NCBI RefSeq assembly: GCF_004322755.1 | Contig: NZ_CP036401.1 | Span: 6,572,001 to 6,636,000 of the forward strand | DNA length: 64,000 bases | Direction: 5' to 3' | Origin: Pseudoduganella albidiflava | GTDB lineage: Bacteria > Pseudomonadota > Gammaproteobacteria > Burkholderiales > Burkholderiaceae_D | Shown here: piece after piece, positions 28,572-36,674 of the stretch | Layout of the letters: each line of letters starts with the position of its first letter | Position numbering within the stretch: position 1 is the first letter of the stretch | Program-made: the position numbers and the translations under genes | The notes under the pieces: model-generated | Database searches by the model: none | Seen by the model: the letters and a program-made list of their open reading frames with translations, nothing else | Told to the model about the DNA's origin: nothing

Positions 28572-29583
28572 TACCGTCTTGTTTTGCAAGGCCCGAATTC
28601 AAAAAATTCGGGTCGAATGGCTTGCCAGAGCAAACCACGCCGTAAATCAAATGAACCAGCTTGCGCATGACGGCGCCGGTGACGGCCTTGGGAGCCATGC
28701 CATTGGCGCTCAGGCGCTCGGCAAAGGTCTTCAGCAAGTTGTTGTACCGCTTGGCGACCATGCCAGGCATGTACAGTGCACTACGCAGATCATTGTTGCC
28801 GATCTTGCTCATGCTTGTCCGACCGCGCACTGATGTTCCAGAGCTTTTTTGCTTTGGACTGACTCCAATAAATGCCGCAAGTGCCTTGGCCGATCCGAAG
28901 CGCCTAATGTCACCAATGTGGCCTAGGACCTTAGCTATCGTAGTGCTGCCAATGCCCGGAATACTGCGCATCAGATCGGCGTCATGTTTCAGGCCAGGAT
29001 GCCTGTCGATGTGATCGTCGATCTCCTTTTCCAGCTCGGTGATCTTTTGATCGAGCCATTTTACGTGCTCATCGACGTTTTTCACCAAGTCGGCCTGACC
29101 GGCAAAATCATGAGCTTCCATCCGGTTCTTTTCCTGTTGCCTGATGTCCTTGAGCGCAAGCAGCCGATCGCTCAAACCCTTGAGTTCACGCTGTTCCTTT
29201 GGAGGTGGCACCCAAACTGGCGGCCTCTTCGCAGCACAGAACCGGGCGATCAGCCCGGCGTCAATTTGATCGTTTTTGTTGCGGATGTTTTCGGACTGCC
29301 CAAAACCTTTGATGCAGCCTGGATTGATGACGCTCACCATAATGCCCGCATCGTGCAACCACAGAGCAAGCGGCTCGCTATAGACACCGGTCGCTTCCAG
29401 ACACACGTGAGCGCTGTCTGGAGAGACCTTCTGCTTGACCAACCATTCGACCAGTTCCTGGTAACCTTCCAGCGTATTGCTGAGCGTCTTCGATTTCGCT
29501 TTGCCACTGACCAGCAGAACAATATCGAGCTTCTTCTTGCTCACATCAACGCCAACTACCGGGGTTACTGCCATTTCCATCAT
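28567..29583 (-). CDS. IS110-family DEDD transposase/recombinase
   Basis: A 338-residue bridge-RNA-dependent recombinase by family. The N-terminal RuvC-like DEDD domain shows Asp in VGVDVSKKKLDIV, Glu in CLEATGVYSEPL and Asp-x2-Asp in NKNDQIDAGLIARF. The C-terminal Tnp20 domain shows SIPGIGSTTIAKVLGHIGD and the catalytic serine region SGTSVRGRTSMSKIGN. The start is one of three near ATGs (29583, 29580, 29574) just after GAGAGGAA. The stop codon TGA is built at the insertion junction: its T comes from the CT core and its GA from the flanking repeat. The frame is intact, so it may be active. Confidence 0.95.
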   Translation of the reverse strand: MMEMAVTPVVGVDVSKKKLDIVLLVSGKAKSKTLSNTLEGYQELVEWLVKQKVSPDSAHVCLEATGVYSEPLALWLHDAGIMVSVINPGCIKGFGQSENIRNKNDQIDAGLIARFCAAKRPPVWVPPPKEQRELKGLSDRLLALKDIRQQEKNRMEAHDFAGQADLVKNVDEHVKWLDQKITELEKEIDDHIDRHPGLKHDADLMRSIPGIGSTTIAKVLGHIGDIRRFGSAKALAAFIGVSPKQKSSGTSVRGRTSMSKIGNNDLRSALYMPGMVAKRYNNLLKTFAERLSANGMAPKAVTGAVMRKLVHLIYGVVCSGKPFDPNFLNSGLAKQDGI

Positions 29584-29730
29584 TTCCTCTCTCGTATGCG
29601 GGCTTAGCGTAAGAACGCCGTCCCAAGATACCGTACGGACTTCAATGAAAAAACAGGCAAGGCCACCTATCTGACCCACAGGCTCGAAGCCTTAATCCCG
29701 AGCGGTGTGTCCTTGCCTGGCCGGAACTGC
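29584..29730 (-). ncRNA. Putative bridge RNA of the IS110 element
   Basis: The non-coding end upstream of the transposase folds as expected. A 9-bp stem CAGGCAAGG/CCTTGCCTG (29719-29711 with 29662-29654) encloses a loop with the hairpin AGGCT-TCG-AGCCT. On either side of that hairpin lie TCGGGATT (29701-29694) and GGGTCAGA (29677-29670). The second is the exact complement of the target TCTGACCC; the first matches the other target half TCGGGTCT in six of eight positions. Further 3', ACGGTATCT (29634-29626) and ATACGAGA (29597-29590) match the two element ends. These fit target and donor guides of a bridge RNA. Ends are approximate. Confidence 0.75.
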
Positions 29731-29736
29731 AGCGGA

Positions 29737-29765
29737 AGTATCCACTGAATTGTCGGTACGCTCAA
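29737..29765 (-). promoter_or_regulatory. Promoter for bridge RNA and transposase
   Basis: On the minus strand TTGAGC (29765-29760), a 17-base spacer and GATACT (29742-29737). The -35 hexamer is only a few bases inside the element end. Transcription would start near 29730, just ahead of the predicted bridge RNA structure. Confidence 0.55.
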
Positions 29766-29771
29766 GATACG

Positions 29772-29819
29772 AGACCCGACGGGTCTGACCCCAGATTTTG
29801 CGGTTGGGGTTGGCTTATC
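29772..29819. repeat. Dispersed palindromic repeat, right half after the IS
   Basis: AGACCCGACGGGTCTGACCC followed by TTTTGCGGTTGGGGTTGGCT corresponds to the right half of the repeat at 17282-17362. One palindrome arm remains intact here. Confidence 0.85.
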
Positions 29820-29838
29820 TGAGCGGCATCTGTGCCTG

Positions 29839-30594
29839 TCACCGGTTCCACGTGGCGCAAACCGGGCAGCCGCCCGCGCGCCCCACGCCGATGCTGGTCC
29901 ACTCCATGCGCAAGCCGTCGAGCAGCAGCAGCCGGCCGGCCAGCGAGGTGCCGATGCCCATCACGATCTTCAGGGCCTCGGCCGCCTGGGTGGCGCCGAC
30001 CACGCCCACCAGCGGCGCGAACACGCCCATCGTCGAACACGCCACGTCCTCGAACGCCTGGTCTTGCGGGAACAGGCACGAGTAGCACGGCGCCTCGGCG
30101 CTGCGCGGGTCGAACACGCTGACCTGGCCGTCGAAGCGGATCACGGCACCGGAGACCAGCGGCACGCGTGCCGCCACGCAGGCGCGGTTGACGGCATGGC
30201 GTGTCTTGAAGTTGTCGGTGCAATCGAGGACGACGTCGCTGGCGGCGGCCAGTTCGGCCAGGCGCGCATCGTCCACGCGCTCGATCAGCGCGGTCACCCG
30301 CACGTCCGGATTGATCGCCGCGATCGCTTCCTTTGCCGACAGCGCCTTGGGCTGGCCGATGCGCGCCGTGGTGTGGGCGATCTGGCGCTGCAGGTTGGTC
30401 AGGTCGACCTCGTCGTCGTCGACGATCGTCAGGTGGCCGATGCCGGCCGTCGCCAGGTACAGCGCGGCGGGCGAACCGAGGCCGCCGGCGCCGATCACCA
30501 GCACCCGCGCGCCGAGGAGCTTCTGCTGGCCCTCGATGCCGATCTCGTCGAGGAGGATATGCCGCGAATAGCGCAGCAGCTGTTCGTCGTTCAT
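29839..30594 (-). CDS. moeB: MoeB/ThiF-family adenylyltransferase
   Basis: Activates the C-terminal glycine of a ubiquitin-like sulfur carrier (MoaD or ThiS) by adenylation. The 251-residue cytosolic product has the nucleotide-binding GAGGLGSPAALYLA, the DDDEVDLTNLQRQ motif and the two zinc-binding pairs C-x2-C in PCYSC and CPVC. The CTDNFKTRHAVN segment is also typical. Length matches MoeB; ThiF cannot be excluded from sequence alone. It is the last gene of the gpmA-envC-ctpA-moeB cluster, six bases after ctpA. Confidence 0.9.
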   Translation of the reverse strand: MNDEQLLRYSRHILLDEIGIEGQQKLLGARVLVIGAGGLGSPAALYLATAGIGHLTIVDDDEVDLTNLQRQIAHTTARIGQPKALSAKEAIAAINPDVRVTALIERVDDARLAELAAASDVVLDCTDNFKTRHAVNRACVAARVPLVSGAVIRFDGQVSVFDPRSAEAPCYSCLFPQDQAFEDVACSTMGVFAPLVGVVGATQAAEALKIVMGIGTSLAGRLLLLDGLRMEWTSIGVGRAGGCPVCATWNR

Positions 30595-30600
30595 GCGCGA

Positions 30601-32148
30601 TTATTTTGTTTGCAAGGACGGCGCTTCCAGCGGCGCGGCGTTGGGCGGCGTCGCTTTCGGCGGCGCCACGTGCGAGGGCGGCGCCTTCTTGTCTTCCGGC
30701 TTGACGGTGTCGGTCTTGGTATCCGGCTTGACGAGAATCTCGGCAGCGCCCTTTTCCGCCGGCGTGTCGGCCTTGGCCAGCTTCACCGGCAAGCCCTTGA
30801 AGTGGTTCAGCGCCTGGGCCAGCTGGAAGTCTTCCCGGGTACCGTATTCGACCGGCTTCTGCTTCTTCGCCAGCGCCAGCAGGCGCTGCTCTTCTTCCAG
30901 TTCGTCGTGGCGCACGGGGCGGGTTTCCTTGTCGTCGCCGGACAGGTGCTTCTGCAAGTCCGCCTCGCGCAGGCGCAGGCTGTTCAGGCCATCGCCTTCG
31001 GCCGTTTCATCGACGTGCACGTCCGGCTCGATGCCCTTGGCCTGGATGGCCCGGCCCTTCGGCGTGTAGTAGCGCGCGGTCGTCAGCTTGACGGCCGTGT
31101 CGGCGGTCAGCTGGCGCAGCGTCTGCACCGAGCCCTTGCCGAACGTGGTGCTGCCCATCACGGTGGCGCGCTTGTAATCCTGCAGCGCGCCGGCGACGAT
31201 CTCGGAAGCCGACGCGGAACCGGCATTCACCAGCACCACCAGCGGCACGGTCTTCACCGCCGCGGGCAGCCTGGCCAGCGGGTCGCCCGGGTGGCGGCCG
31301 GCATAGTATTCGGGCCGCGCATAGAAGGTCTGTTTCGAATCGGCCAGCTGGCCATTGGTGGAAACGACCACCGAATCCTTCGGCAGGAACGCCGCCGACA
31401 CGCCGATCGCGCCCGGCACGACGCCGCCCGGATCGTTGCGCAGGTCCAGCACGATGCCCTTGATGTCCGGCGTCTTCTCGTACAGCGCCGCCAGTTTCTT
31501 GACCATCTCCTCGACGGTGGGCTCCTGGAACTGCGAGATGCGCAGCCACACGTAGCCGGGCTCGACCAGCTTCGCCTTCACGCTCTGCACGCGGATTTCC
31601 TCGCGCACGATCGGCACGATCAGGGGCTTGTCCTCGCCCTTGCGGGAAATCGTCAGCACGACCTTGGTGCGCGGCTCGCCGCGCATCTTCTTGATCGACT
31701 CGTCCAGCGACAGGCCCTTCAGCGGCACGTTGTCGATGCGGGTGATCAGGTCGCCGGAGCGGATGCCCGCCTTGAACGCCGGCGTATCCTCGATGGGCGA
31801 AACCACCTTCACGTAGCCATCCTCGGTGGAGACTTCGATGCCGATGCCGACGAACTTGCCCTGCACCGATTCGCGCATTTCGCGAAACGCCTTTTCGTCC
31901 AGGTACACCGAATGCGGATCGAGCGACGACACCATGCCGGCGATCGCTTCCTGCAGCAGCTTCTTGTCGTCCACGTTTTCAACGTAGTCGCTCTTGATCA
32001 GGCCGAACACATCCGACAGCTGGCGCAATTCTTCCAGCGGCAACGGGGCGTCGATCCGCTGCGCGAGCGCGGAAAAGTTCATGGAGGCGGCCACGCCGGC
32101 CACCATGCCCAGGCCGATCAGGCCGATACTCTTGAGTTTGTTACCCAT
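30601..32148 (-). CDS. ctpA: Carboxy-terminal processing protease (S41 family)
   Basis: A 515-residue periplasmic serine protease that trims C-termini of envelope proteins. The N-terminus has an uncleaved anchor or signal (KSIGLIGLGMVAGVAASM). A PDZ domain lies at about 85-170 (GKFVGIGIEVSTEDGYVKVV). The protease core has the catalytic Ser in LVNAGSASASEIVAGALQD and Lys in STTFGKGSVQTL. The C-terminal 60 residues are a Lys/Pro/Ala-rich tail. It follows the envC homologue, which agrees with a role in peptidoglycan hydrolase turnover. Confidence 0.95.
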   Translation of the reverse strand: MGNKLKSIGLIGLGMVAGVAASMNFSALAQRIDAPLPLEELRQLSDVFGLIKSDYVENVDDKKLLQEAIAGMVSSLDPHSVYLDEKAFREMRESVQGKFVGIGIEVSTEDGYVKVVSPIEDTPAFKAGIRSGDLITRIDNVPLKGLSLDESIKKMRGEPRTKVVLTISRKGEDKPLIVPIVREEIRVQSVKAKLVEPGYVWLRISQFQEPTVEEMVKKLAALYEKTPDIKGIVLDLRNDPGGVVPGAIGVSAAFLPKDSVVVSTNGQLADSKQTFYARPEYYAGRHPGDPLARLPAAVKTVPLVVLVNAGSASASEIVAGALQDYKRATVMGSTTFGKGSVQTLRQLTADTAVKLTTARYYTPKGRAIQAKGIEPDVHVDETAEGDGLNSLRLREADLQKHLSGDDKETRPVRHDELEEEQRLLALAKKQKPVEYGTREDFQLAQALNHFKGLPVKLAKADTPAEKGAAEILVKPDTKTDTVKPEDKKAPPSHVAPPKATPPNAAPLEAPSLQTK

Positions 32149-32196
32149 TGATGTTCCACTGAGGTACTACGGAGGGTCGGCCAGCGAGTCGATATT

Positions 32197-32232
32197 GCAT
32201 GCGCTCCCCCCAACTGCAAGGACTGGGGTCGA
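32197..32232. repeat. Degenerate half copy of the palindromic repeat
   Basis: GCATGCGCTCCCCCCAACTG followed by CAAGGACTGGGGTCGA resembles the first border and first arm of the copy at 17282. It sits in the 118-base gap between envC and ctpA. Confidence 0.55.
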
Positions 32233-32266
32233 GCTGCGCATACGGCACGCCTGCAATCAACGCTTG

Positions 32267-33832
32267 TCAGAACTTCACCCACTCGGCGGGATCGAACGCC
32301 CGGCCCTGGTGGCGCAGCTCGAAGTATAAACCCGATTCCTCGTTGCCACCGCTGTTGCCGGCCGCGGCGATGACGTCGCCGCCCTTGACCACGTCGCCGG
32401 CACGCTTGAGCAGCGACTGGTTGTTGCCATAGATGCTCATGTACTGGCCGCCATGGTCGACGATGATCAGGTTGCCGAAGCCGCGCAGCCAGTCGGCGAA
32501 CACGACACGGCCCTGGGCCACGCTGCGGATTTCGGTGCCCTCGCCGGCGAGGATGAAGACGCCCTTCCAGCTCGGGCCGTCGCCGCGCTTGCTGCCGAAG
32601 CGGGCAGCCACGCGGCCGGACACGGGCGCGCGCATCTGCCCCTTCAGGCTGGCGAACGCGCCGGCCGGCGCGGCGGGCGCCAGCGCCACGTCCGCCGGGC
32701 GGGCCGCGCCCTCGTCGCGCGGCTCCGGTTTCACCGGTTCGCGCTGGGCGATCTTCGGTTCCGGTTTCGGCTCGGGCGCGGTGTCCGGCCTGGAGTCTGG
32801 CTTGATATCGGGCCTGGACTCGGGCTTCTGGGCGATCCTCGGCTCCGGCTTCTGCGCCGATTTCTGTTCCCTGCGTTCGCGCGCCAGCCGCTCGCGTTCG
32901 GCCTTGGCCTTGGCCGCCGCCAGGGCCCGGGCTTCCGCTTCGGCTTTCGCCCTGGCCGCGCGTTGCGCAGCCAGCCGTTCCTGGCGGGCCTTTTCCGCCG
33001 CGGCGGCGCGGGCCTGTTCTTCGATCAATTTGTTGAGGCGGTTGACCAGCGCGCCCATGCGCTGTTCGTCGCGCTCGATGCGCCCGACCTCCTTGCGCTG
33101 CGTGTCGAGCTTTTGCGACAGGCTCGCCACCAGTGCGGCATGCCGGGCCTTCTGTTGTTCCAGCAGCGTTTTCTGCTGGCTTTCTTCCTCGGCGATTTCC
33201 ACCAGCTCATCGCGCGCATTCTGCGCCTCGGCCTGGTTGGTTTCCACGGCCGCCAGGTTGGTGCGCAGCGATTCGATCAGCTGCGCCTGCGCCTGCGAGA
33301 CGTAGGACATCAGTTGCAGGTCGCGGTTGATGCGGTTCGGGTTGTCGCCGGACAGCAGCAGCTTGATCCGGTCTTCGTTGCCGGCCACGTACTGCTCGCG
33401 CAGCAGCCGGGCCAGTTGCCCCTTCTGGCTGGCGATCGTGCCGGCCAGCCGCTCGCGTTCGGTCGACAGTTCGGTGATCTTCGCCGTCGTGGCGGCCGTT
33501 TCGTCGGCCAGTTCGCGCAACTGGCGATTGGCGTTCGAGATCGCCTGTTCGGACTCGGCCAGCGTGTCGGCCGCGTCCTCGCGCGCGCTTTCGGTCTGGC
33601 CGATGTCGCGCTTCAGGGCATTGAGTTTTTGCTGCAGCGCGGCGCGCTCCGCCTCGGCGGCGGCTTTCTGCTTGCTGCGGTTGGTCGGCTGCTTGGCTGG
33701 CTGCTTGGATGGCGCGGCGGCAAGGGCCTCGCCCCCGCCGAATCCCGGCGCAAGTGGAGCGATGGCCACGGCCGCAGCCACGCCGAGCGCGGCAAACCAG
33801 GCGCTGGCGCGCCGCGAACGGTGAACTGGCAT
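32267..33832 (-). CDS. envC: EnvC-like murein hydrolase activator
   Basis: Activates cell-division amidases in the periplasm. The 521-residue product has a signal peptide (about residues 1-39, ending ALAAA) and two long coiled-coil stretches (about 55-270). A Lys/Pro/Glu-rich linker follows (about 330-400), then a C-terminal LytM domain (RVAARFGSKRGDGPSWKGVF). The LytM zinc ligands are missing: the H and D of the first motif are absent (SWKGVFIL) and the usual HxH strand reads LYFELRH. It is therefore an activator and not an endopeptidase. It lies seven bases after gpmA and upstream of ctpA. Confidence 0.92.
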   Translation of the reverse strand: MPVHRSRRASAWFAALGVAAAVAIAPLAPGFGGGEALAAAPSKQPAKQPTNRSKQKAAAEAERAALQQKLNALKRDIGQTESAREDAADTLAESEQAISNANRQLRELADETAATTAKITELSTERERLAGTIASQKGQLARLLREQYVAGNEDRIKLLLSGDNPNRINRDLQLMSYVSQAQAQLIESLRTNLAAVETNQAEAQNARDELVEIAEEESQQKTLLEQQKARHAALVASLSQKLDTQRKEVGRIERDEQRMGALVNRLNKLIEEQARAAAAEKARQERLAAQRAARAKAEAEARALAAAKAKAERERLARERREQKSAQKPEPRIAQKPESRPDIKPDSRPDTAPEPKPEPKIAQREPVKPEPRDEGAARPADVALAPAAPAGAFASLKGQMRAPVSGRVAARFGSKRGDGPSWKGVFILAGEGTEIRSVAQGRVVFADWLRGFGNLIIVDHGGQYMSIYGNNQSLLKRAGDVVKGGDVIAAAGNSGGNEESGLYFELRHQGRAFDPAEWVKF

Positions 33833-33838
33833 CGAGCG

Positions 33839-34585
33839 TTACTTGGCCTTGCCCTGGTTGGCCACCGCGGCTTGCGCGGCGGCGATCGCATCCGCATCGC
33901 CCAGGTAGTAATGGCGGATGGGCTTCAGGTCGGCGTCCAGTTCGTACACCAGCGGCTGGCCGTTCGGAATGTTCAGGCCAACGATTTCCTCGTCGCTGAT
34001 ATTGTCCAGCATCTTGATCAGGGCGCGCAGGCTGTTGCCGTGGGCCGAGATCAGGATCTTCTTGCCGGCCTTGATCTGCGGGGCGATTTCCTCGTTCCAC
34101 GCCGGCAGCACGCGGGCCACCGTATCCTTCAGGCATTCGGTCAGCGGGATCTGCTCTTTCGGCAGGCCGGCATAGCGCGGGTCGTTGAACGAAGCGCGGT
34201 CGTCGCCCTCTTCCAGCGATGGCGGCGGAATATCGTAGCTGCGGCGCCAGACCAGCACCTGCTTGTCGCCGAACTTGGCGGCGGTCTCGCCCTTGTCCAG
34301 GCCCTGCAGGGCGCCATAGTGGCGCTCGTTCAGGCGCCAGTCGTTCTTCACCGGCAGGTACATCAGGTCCATTTCATCGAGCGTCAGCCACAGGGTGCGG
34401 ATGGCGCGCTTGAGCACCGAGGTGTAGCACAGGTCGAACGTGTAGCCTTCGCGCTTGAGCACTTCCCCGGCGGATTTCGCTTCCTTCACGCCTTTCTCGG
34501 TCAAGTCCACGTCGGTCCAGCCGGTGAAACGGTTCTCGAGATTCCACGTGGACTCGCCATGACGCATGAAAACAATTTTGTACAT
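33839..34585 (-). CDS. gpmA: 2,3-bisphosphoglycerate-dependent phosphoglycerate mutase
   Basis: Interconverts 3- and 2-phosphoglycerate in glycolysis, in the cytosol. The 248-residue product begins [20 protein letters not shown] with the catalytic phospho-histidine RHGES. It contains [16 protein letters not shown] and the second histidine in [13 protein letters not shown]. It is the first gene of a minus-strand operon with envC, ctpA and moeB. Confidence 0.98.
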   Translation of the reverse strand: MYKIVFMRHGESTWNLENRFTGWTDVDLTEKGVKEAKSAGEVLKREGYTFDLCYTSVLKRAIRTLWLTLDEMDLMYLPVKNDWRLNERHYGALQGLDKGETAAKFGDKQVLVWRRSYDIPPPSLEEGDDRASFNDPRYAGLPKEQIPLTECLKDTVARVLPAWNEEIAPQIKAGKKILISAHGNSLRALIKMLDNISDEEIVGLNIPNGQPLVYELDADLKPIRHYYLGDADAIAAAQAAVANQGKAK

Positions 34586-34651
34586 AGAGCAATCTTCTCA
34601 GGAGGGTAGGATAGGAAATCGTCGGCCGGGGCCGTTGTTCGTCTTCTATTT

Positions 34652-34657
34652 TATAAT
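34652..34657 (+). promoter_or_regulatory. Consensus -10 for the rhodanese-grxC operon
   Basis: A perfect TATAAT lies 31 bases before the rhodanese ATG. No good -35 hexamer is at 17 bases, so activity is uncertain. Confidence 0.4.
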
Positions 34658-34688
34658 GCGCGGATTGACTTCAACCAATGGAAGCTAA

Positions 34689-35090
34689 GTGAAATTCATC
34701 CTCGACCATATCTTTCTCGTTGGCATTGCCGTGTTGTCGGGCGGCGCGCTGCTGTGGCCAGCGCTCACGCAACGGGGCAAAAGGGCGACGCCGCAGCAGG
34801 TTACACTGTTGATAAACCGCGCCAAAGCCACCATTGTGGACGTACGCGACGCCGCCGCCTTCGGTGAAGGCCACCTGCCCGATGCACGCAATATCCCGCT
34901 GGGGGAACTGGCCAAGCGCAGCGGCGAGCTGGACAAATTCAAGAACAGGACGGCCGTGGTCGTCTGCCAAAAAGGGACGCGCGCCTATGGCGCCGCAAAG
35001 ATTCTGGAAAAGGCGGGATTCGCCGATGTGGTCGTTCTCGACGGCGGCATCGAAGCGTGGAAAACCCAAGGGTTGCCGATCACCAAGTAA
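34689..35090 (+). CDS. Membrane-anchored rhodanese-like protein
   Basis: A 133-residue protein with an N-terminal membrane helix (residues 4-24, ILDHIFLVGIAVLSGGALLW) and one rhodanese domain. The active-site loop is VVCQKGTRAYGAA, with the sulfur-accepting Cys at about residue 95. The preceding ATIVDVRDAAAFGEGHLPDA and the final VVLDGGIEAW are standard. The neighbours grxC (16-base gap) and secB make up a cluster common in beta- and gammaproteobacteria (YibN-GrxC-SecB-GpsA). Confidence 0.9.
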   Translation: MKFILDHIFLVGIAVLSGGALLWPALTQRGKRATPQQVTLLINRAKATIVDVRDAAAFGEGHLPDARNIPLGELAKRSGELDKFKNRTAVVVCQKGTRAYGAAKILEKAGFADVVVLDGGIEAWKTQGLPITK

Positions 35091-35106
35091 AGAAAGGATT
35101 ACCGCC

Positions 35107-35367
35107 ATGACCGCTCAAGTAACCATGTACACCACCGCCATCTGCCCGTACTGCATCCGCGCCGAGCGGCTGCTGGAAAGCAAGGGCATCAAGAATATCG
35201 ACAAGATCCGCGTCGATCTCGATCCGGCGCAGCGCCAGGTGATGATGCAGAAGACGGGGCGCCGCACGGTGCCGCAGATTTACGTGGGCGAAACCCACGT
35301 CGGCGGCTTCGACGACCTGTATGCGCTGGACCAGGCCGGCCGCCTCGATCCGCTGCTGAATGGCTGA
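35107..35367 (+). CDS. grxC: Glutaredoxin 3
   Basis: An 86-residue cytosolic thiol-disulfide oxidoreductase. The active site is CPYC in YTTAICPYCIRAERLL; the cis-Pro motif RTVPQIYVGETHVGGFDDL follows. AAAGGA precedes the ATG at 35107. A longer overlapping frame upstream belongs to the rhodanese gene read out of phase. Confidence 0.97.
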   Translation: MTAQVTMYTTAICPYCIRAERLLESKGIKNIDKIRVDLDPAQRQVMMQKTGRRTVPQIYVGETHVGGFDDLYALDQAGRLDPLLNG

Positions 35368-35523
35368 CGATTTACGTCGATTAATAAAAATGCAACGCGG
35401 GGCAAAAAAAGGCTGTTCCGCATATTTGTTTTGCTACAATTGCCCACGCGTTTGATCCAGGCCAGCACAACCGGCTCGGGGCGGACGACGATAATCATCT
35501 GTCCAATTCATTGAAAGCGTTCC

Positions 35524-36000
35524 ATGTCTGACGAAAACCTGCAACCCGTATTCCAAATCCAACGCGTCTACCTGAAAGACATGTCGCTGGAACAGCCGAA
35601 TTCCCCGGCAATCTTCCTGGAACAGCAAGCTCCGTCGATCGAAGTAGCCCTGGACGTGGGCGCCGTGCCCCTGCAGGAAGGCATCTTCGAATCCACCGTG
35701 ACGATCACCGTGACCGCCAAGGTAGCCGACAAGGTGGCGTTCCTGGTGGAAGGCAAGCAGGCAGGCATCTTCGAAGCACGCAACATCCCGGCCGAACAGC
35801 TGGATCCGCTGCTGGGTATCGGTTGCCCGAACATCGTGTACCCGTACCTGCGCGCCAACATCGCCGACCTGATCACCCGTGCCGGTTTCCCGCCAGTCCA
35901 CCTGGCCGAGATCAACTTCGAAGTGTTCTACCAGCAGCGCCTGCAGGCTATCGCCGAACAGCAAGCCAAGACCGCCGAAGGCACCAACACCGTTCAGTAA
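35524..36000 (+). CDS. secB: Protein-export chaperone SecB
   Basis: A cytosolic tetrameric chaperone that keeps preproteins unfolded and passes them to SecA. The 158-residue product contains [39 protein letters not shown] and [20 protein letters not shown], all SecB signatures. It is separated from grxC by 156 bases that contain a possible -10 TACAAT near 35435. Confidence 0.98.
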   Translation: MSDENLQPVFQIQRVYLKDMSLEQPNSPAIFLEQQAPSIEVALDVGAVPLQEGIFESTVTITVTAKVADKVAFLVEGKQAGIFEARNIPAEQLDPLLGIGCPNIVYPYLRANIADLITRAGFPPVHLAEINFEVFYQQRLQAIAEQQAKTAEGTNTVQ

Positions 36001-36065
36001 TCGCTGAACCGGGAGCGGCCGGGGGCATCCCCGGATTGAATTCCCGCAGCCGCTTCTCCCATTCA

Positions 36066-36090
36066 AAGGCCCATTGTGGCCTTTGATCAT
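36066..36090 (+). terminator. Possible terminator between secB and the SH3 gene
   Basis: AAAGGCC, a six-base loop and GGCCTTT form a 7-bp stem followed by GATCATTTT. The T run is short, so termination is uncertain. Confidence 0.4.
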
Positions 36091-36111
36091 TTTGGACGAA
36101 AGTTTTTAGCA

Positions 36112-36552
36112 ATGAGTATTACCCGCTTGATAATAGGAGCCGCTCTGCTGCTGAGCACCACCAGCTGGGCTGCCGATTACAAGACGGTTGGCGCGGCGCC
36201 CGCCGTGCTGTACGACGCCCCGTCCACCAAGGGCGTCAAGCTGTTCATCGTGCCGCGCGGCGCGCCGCTGGAAGTCGTGCTGACCTATGGCGACTGGGTC
36301 AAGGTGCGCGACATGTCCGGCGACCTGGCCTGGACACCCGCGCGCGGCCTCTCCTCCCGCCGCAACGTCATCGTGCGCGTACCGAACGTGAAGGTGCGCA
36401 CGGCCGAGGATGACACGTCCGCCGTGGTATTTACGGCCGACAAGGGCGTTCTGCTGGAGCTGGGCGAGCCCGGCGCGAACGGCTGGGTCAAGGTGCGGCA
36501 TCGCGATGGCTTGAACGGCTTCGTGCGCAGCAGCGACGTCTGGGGTCTTTGA
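36112..36552 (+). CDS. Periplasmic SH3-domain protein
   Basis: A 146-residue protein with a cleavable signal (MSITRLIIGAALLLSTTSWA-ADY) followed by two SH3-like (SH3b) units. The first is about residues 25-78 (APAVLYDAPSTKGVKLFIV) and the second about 82-146 (VRVPNVKVRTAEDDTSAVVF...GWVKVRHRDGLNGFVRSSD). Such domains bind cell wall or protein ligands; the partner is unknown. The start is chosen at the ATG before the signal peptide. Its stop codon overlaps the first palindrome of the array that follows. Confidence 0.82.
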   Translation: MSITRLIIGAALLLSTTSWAADYKTVGAAPAVLYDAPSTKGVKLFIVPRGAPLEVVLTYGDWVKVRDMSGDLAWTPARGLSSRRNVIVRVPNVKVRTAEDDTSAVVFTADKGVLLELGEPGANGWVKVRHRDGLNGFVRSSDVWGL

Positions 36553-36661
36553 TACCGCCGTGGCGGTATCGCTGATATTGGATACCGAGACGGCGATGTA
36601 AGGCGTTTTTGGATACCGCAACGGCGGTATCGGGGTTTTTTGATACCGCCGCTGCGGTATC
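36551..36661. repeat. Four-unit palindrome array before gpsA
   Basis: Units of the 20-bp palindrome GATACCGCC-NN-GGCGGTATC start at 36551, 36581 (degenerate), 36612 and 36642, a period of 30-31 bases or three helical turns. The third is followed by GGGGTTTTTT and can act as a rho-independent terminator for the SH3 gene. The last ends 13 bases before the gpsA ATG. Confidence 0.85.
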
Positions 36662-36674
36662 CGGGGTATTCGAC

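Larger units (their letters stand above)
28571..29773 (-). mobile_element. IS110-family insertion sequence
   Basis: An element of about 1.2 kb carrying one transposase and a 188-base non-coding upstream end. The boundaries come from reconstructing the interrupted repeat: read on the minus strand the target was GGGT-CT-GACCCC and each junction now carries one CT dinucleotide. There are no terminal inverted repeats and no longer target duplication, as expected for IS110. The CT core agrees with that known for characterised IS110 members such as IS621. Only one copy is in the window. Confidence 0.88.

Noticed and set aside
36551..36661. Short CRISPR-like array
   Set aside because: Units are palindromic, spacers are only about 10 bases and partly similar, and there are no cas genes.
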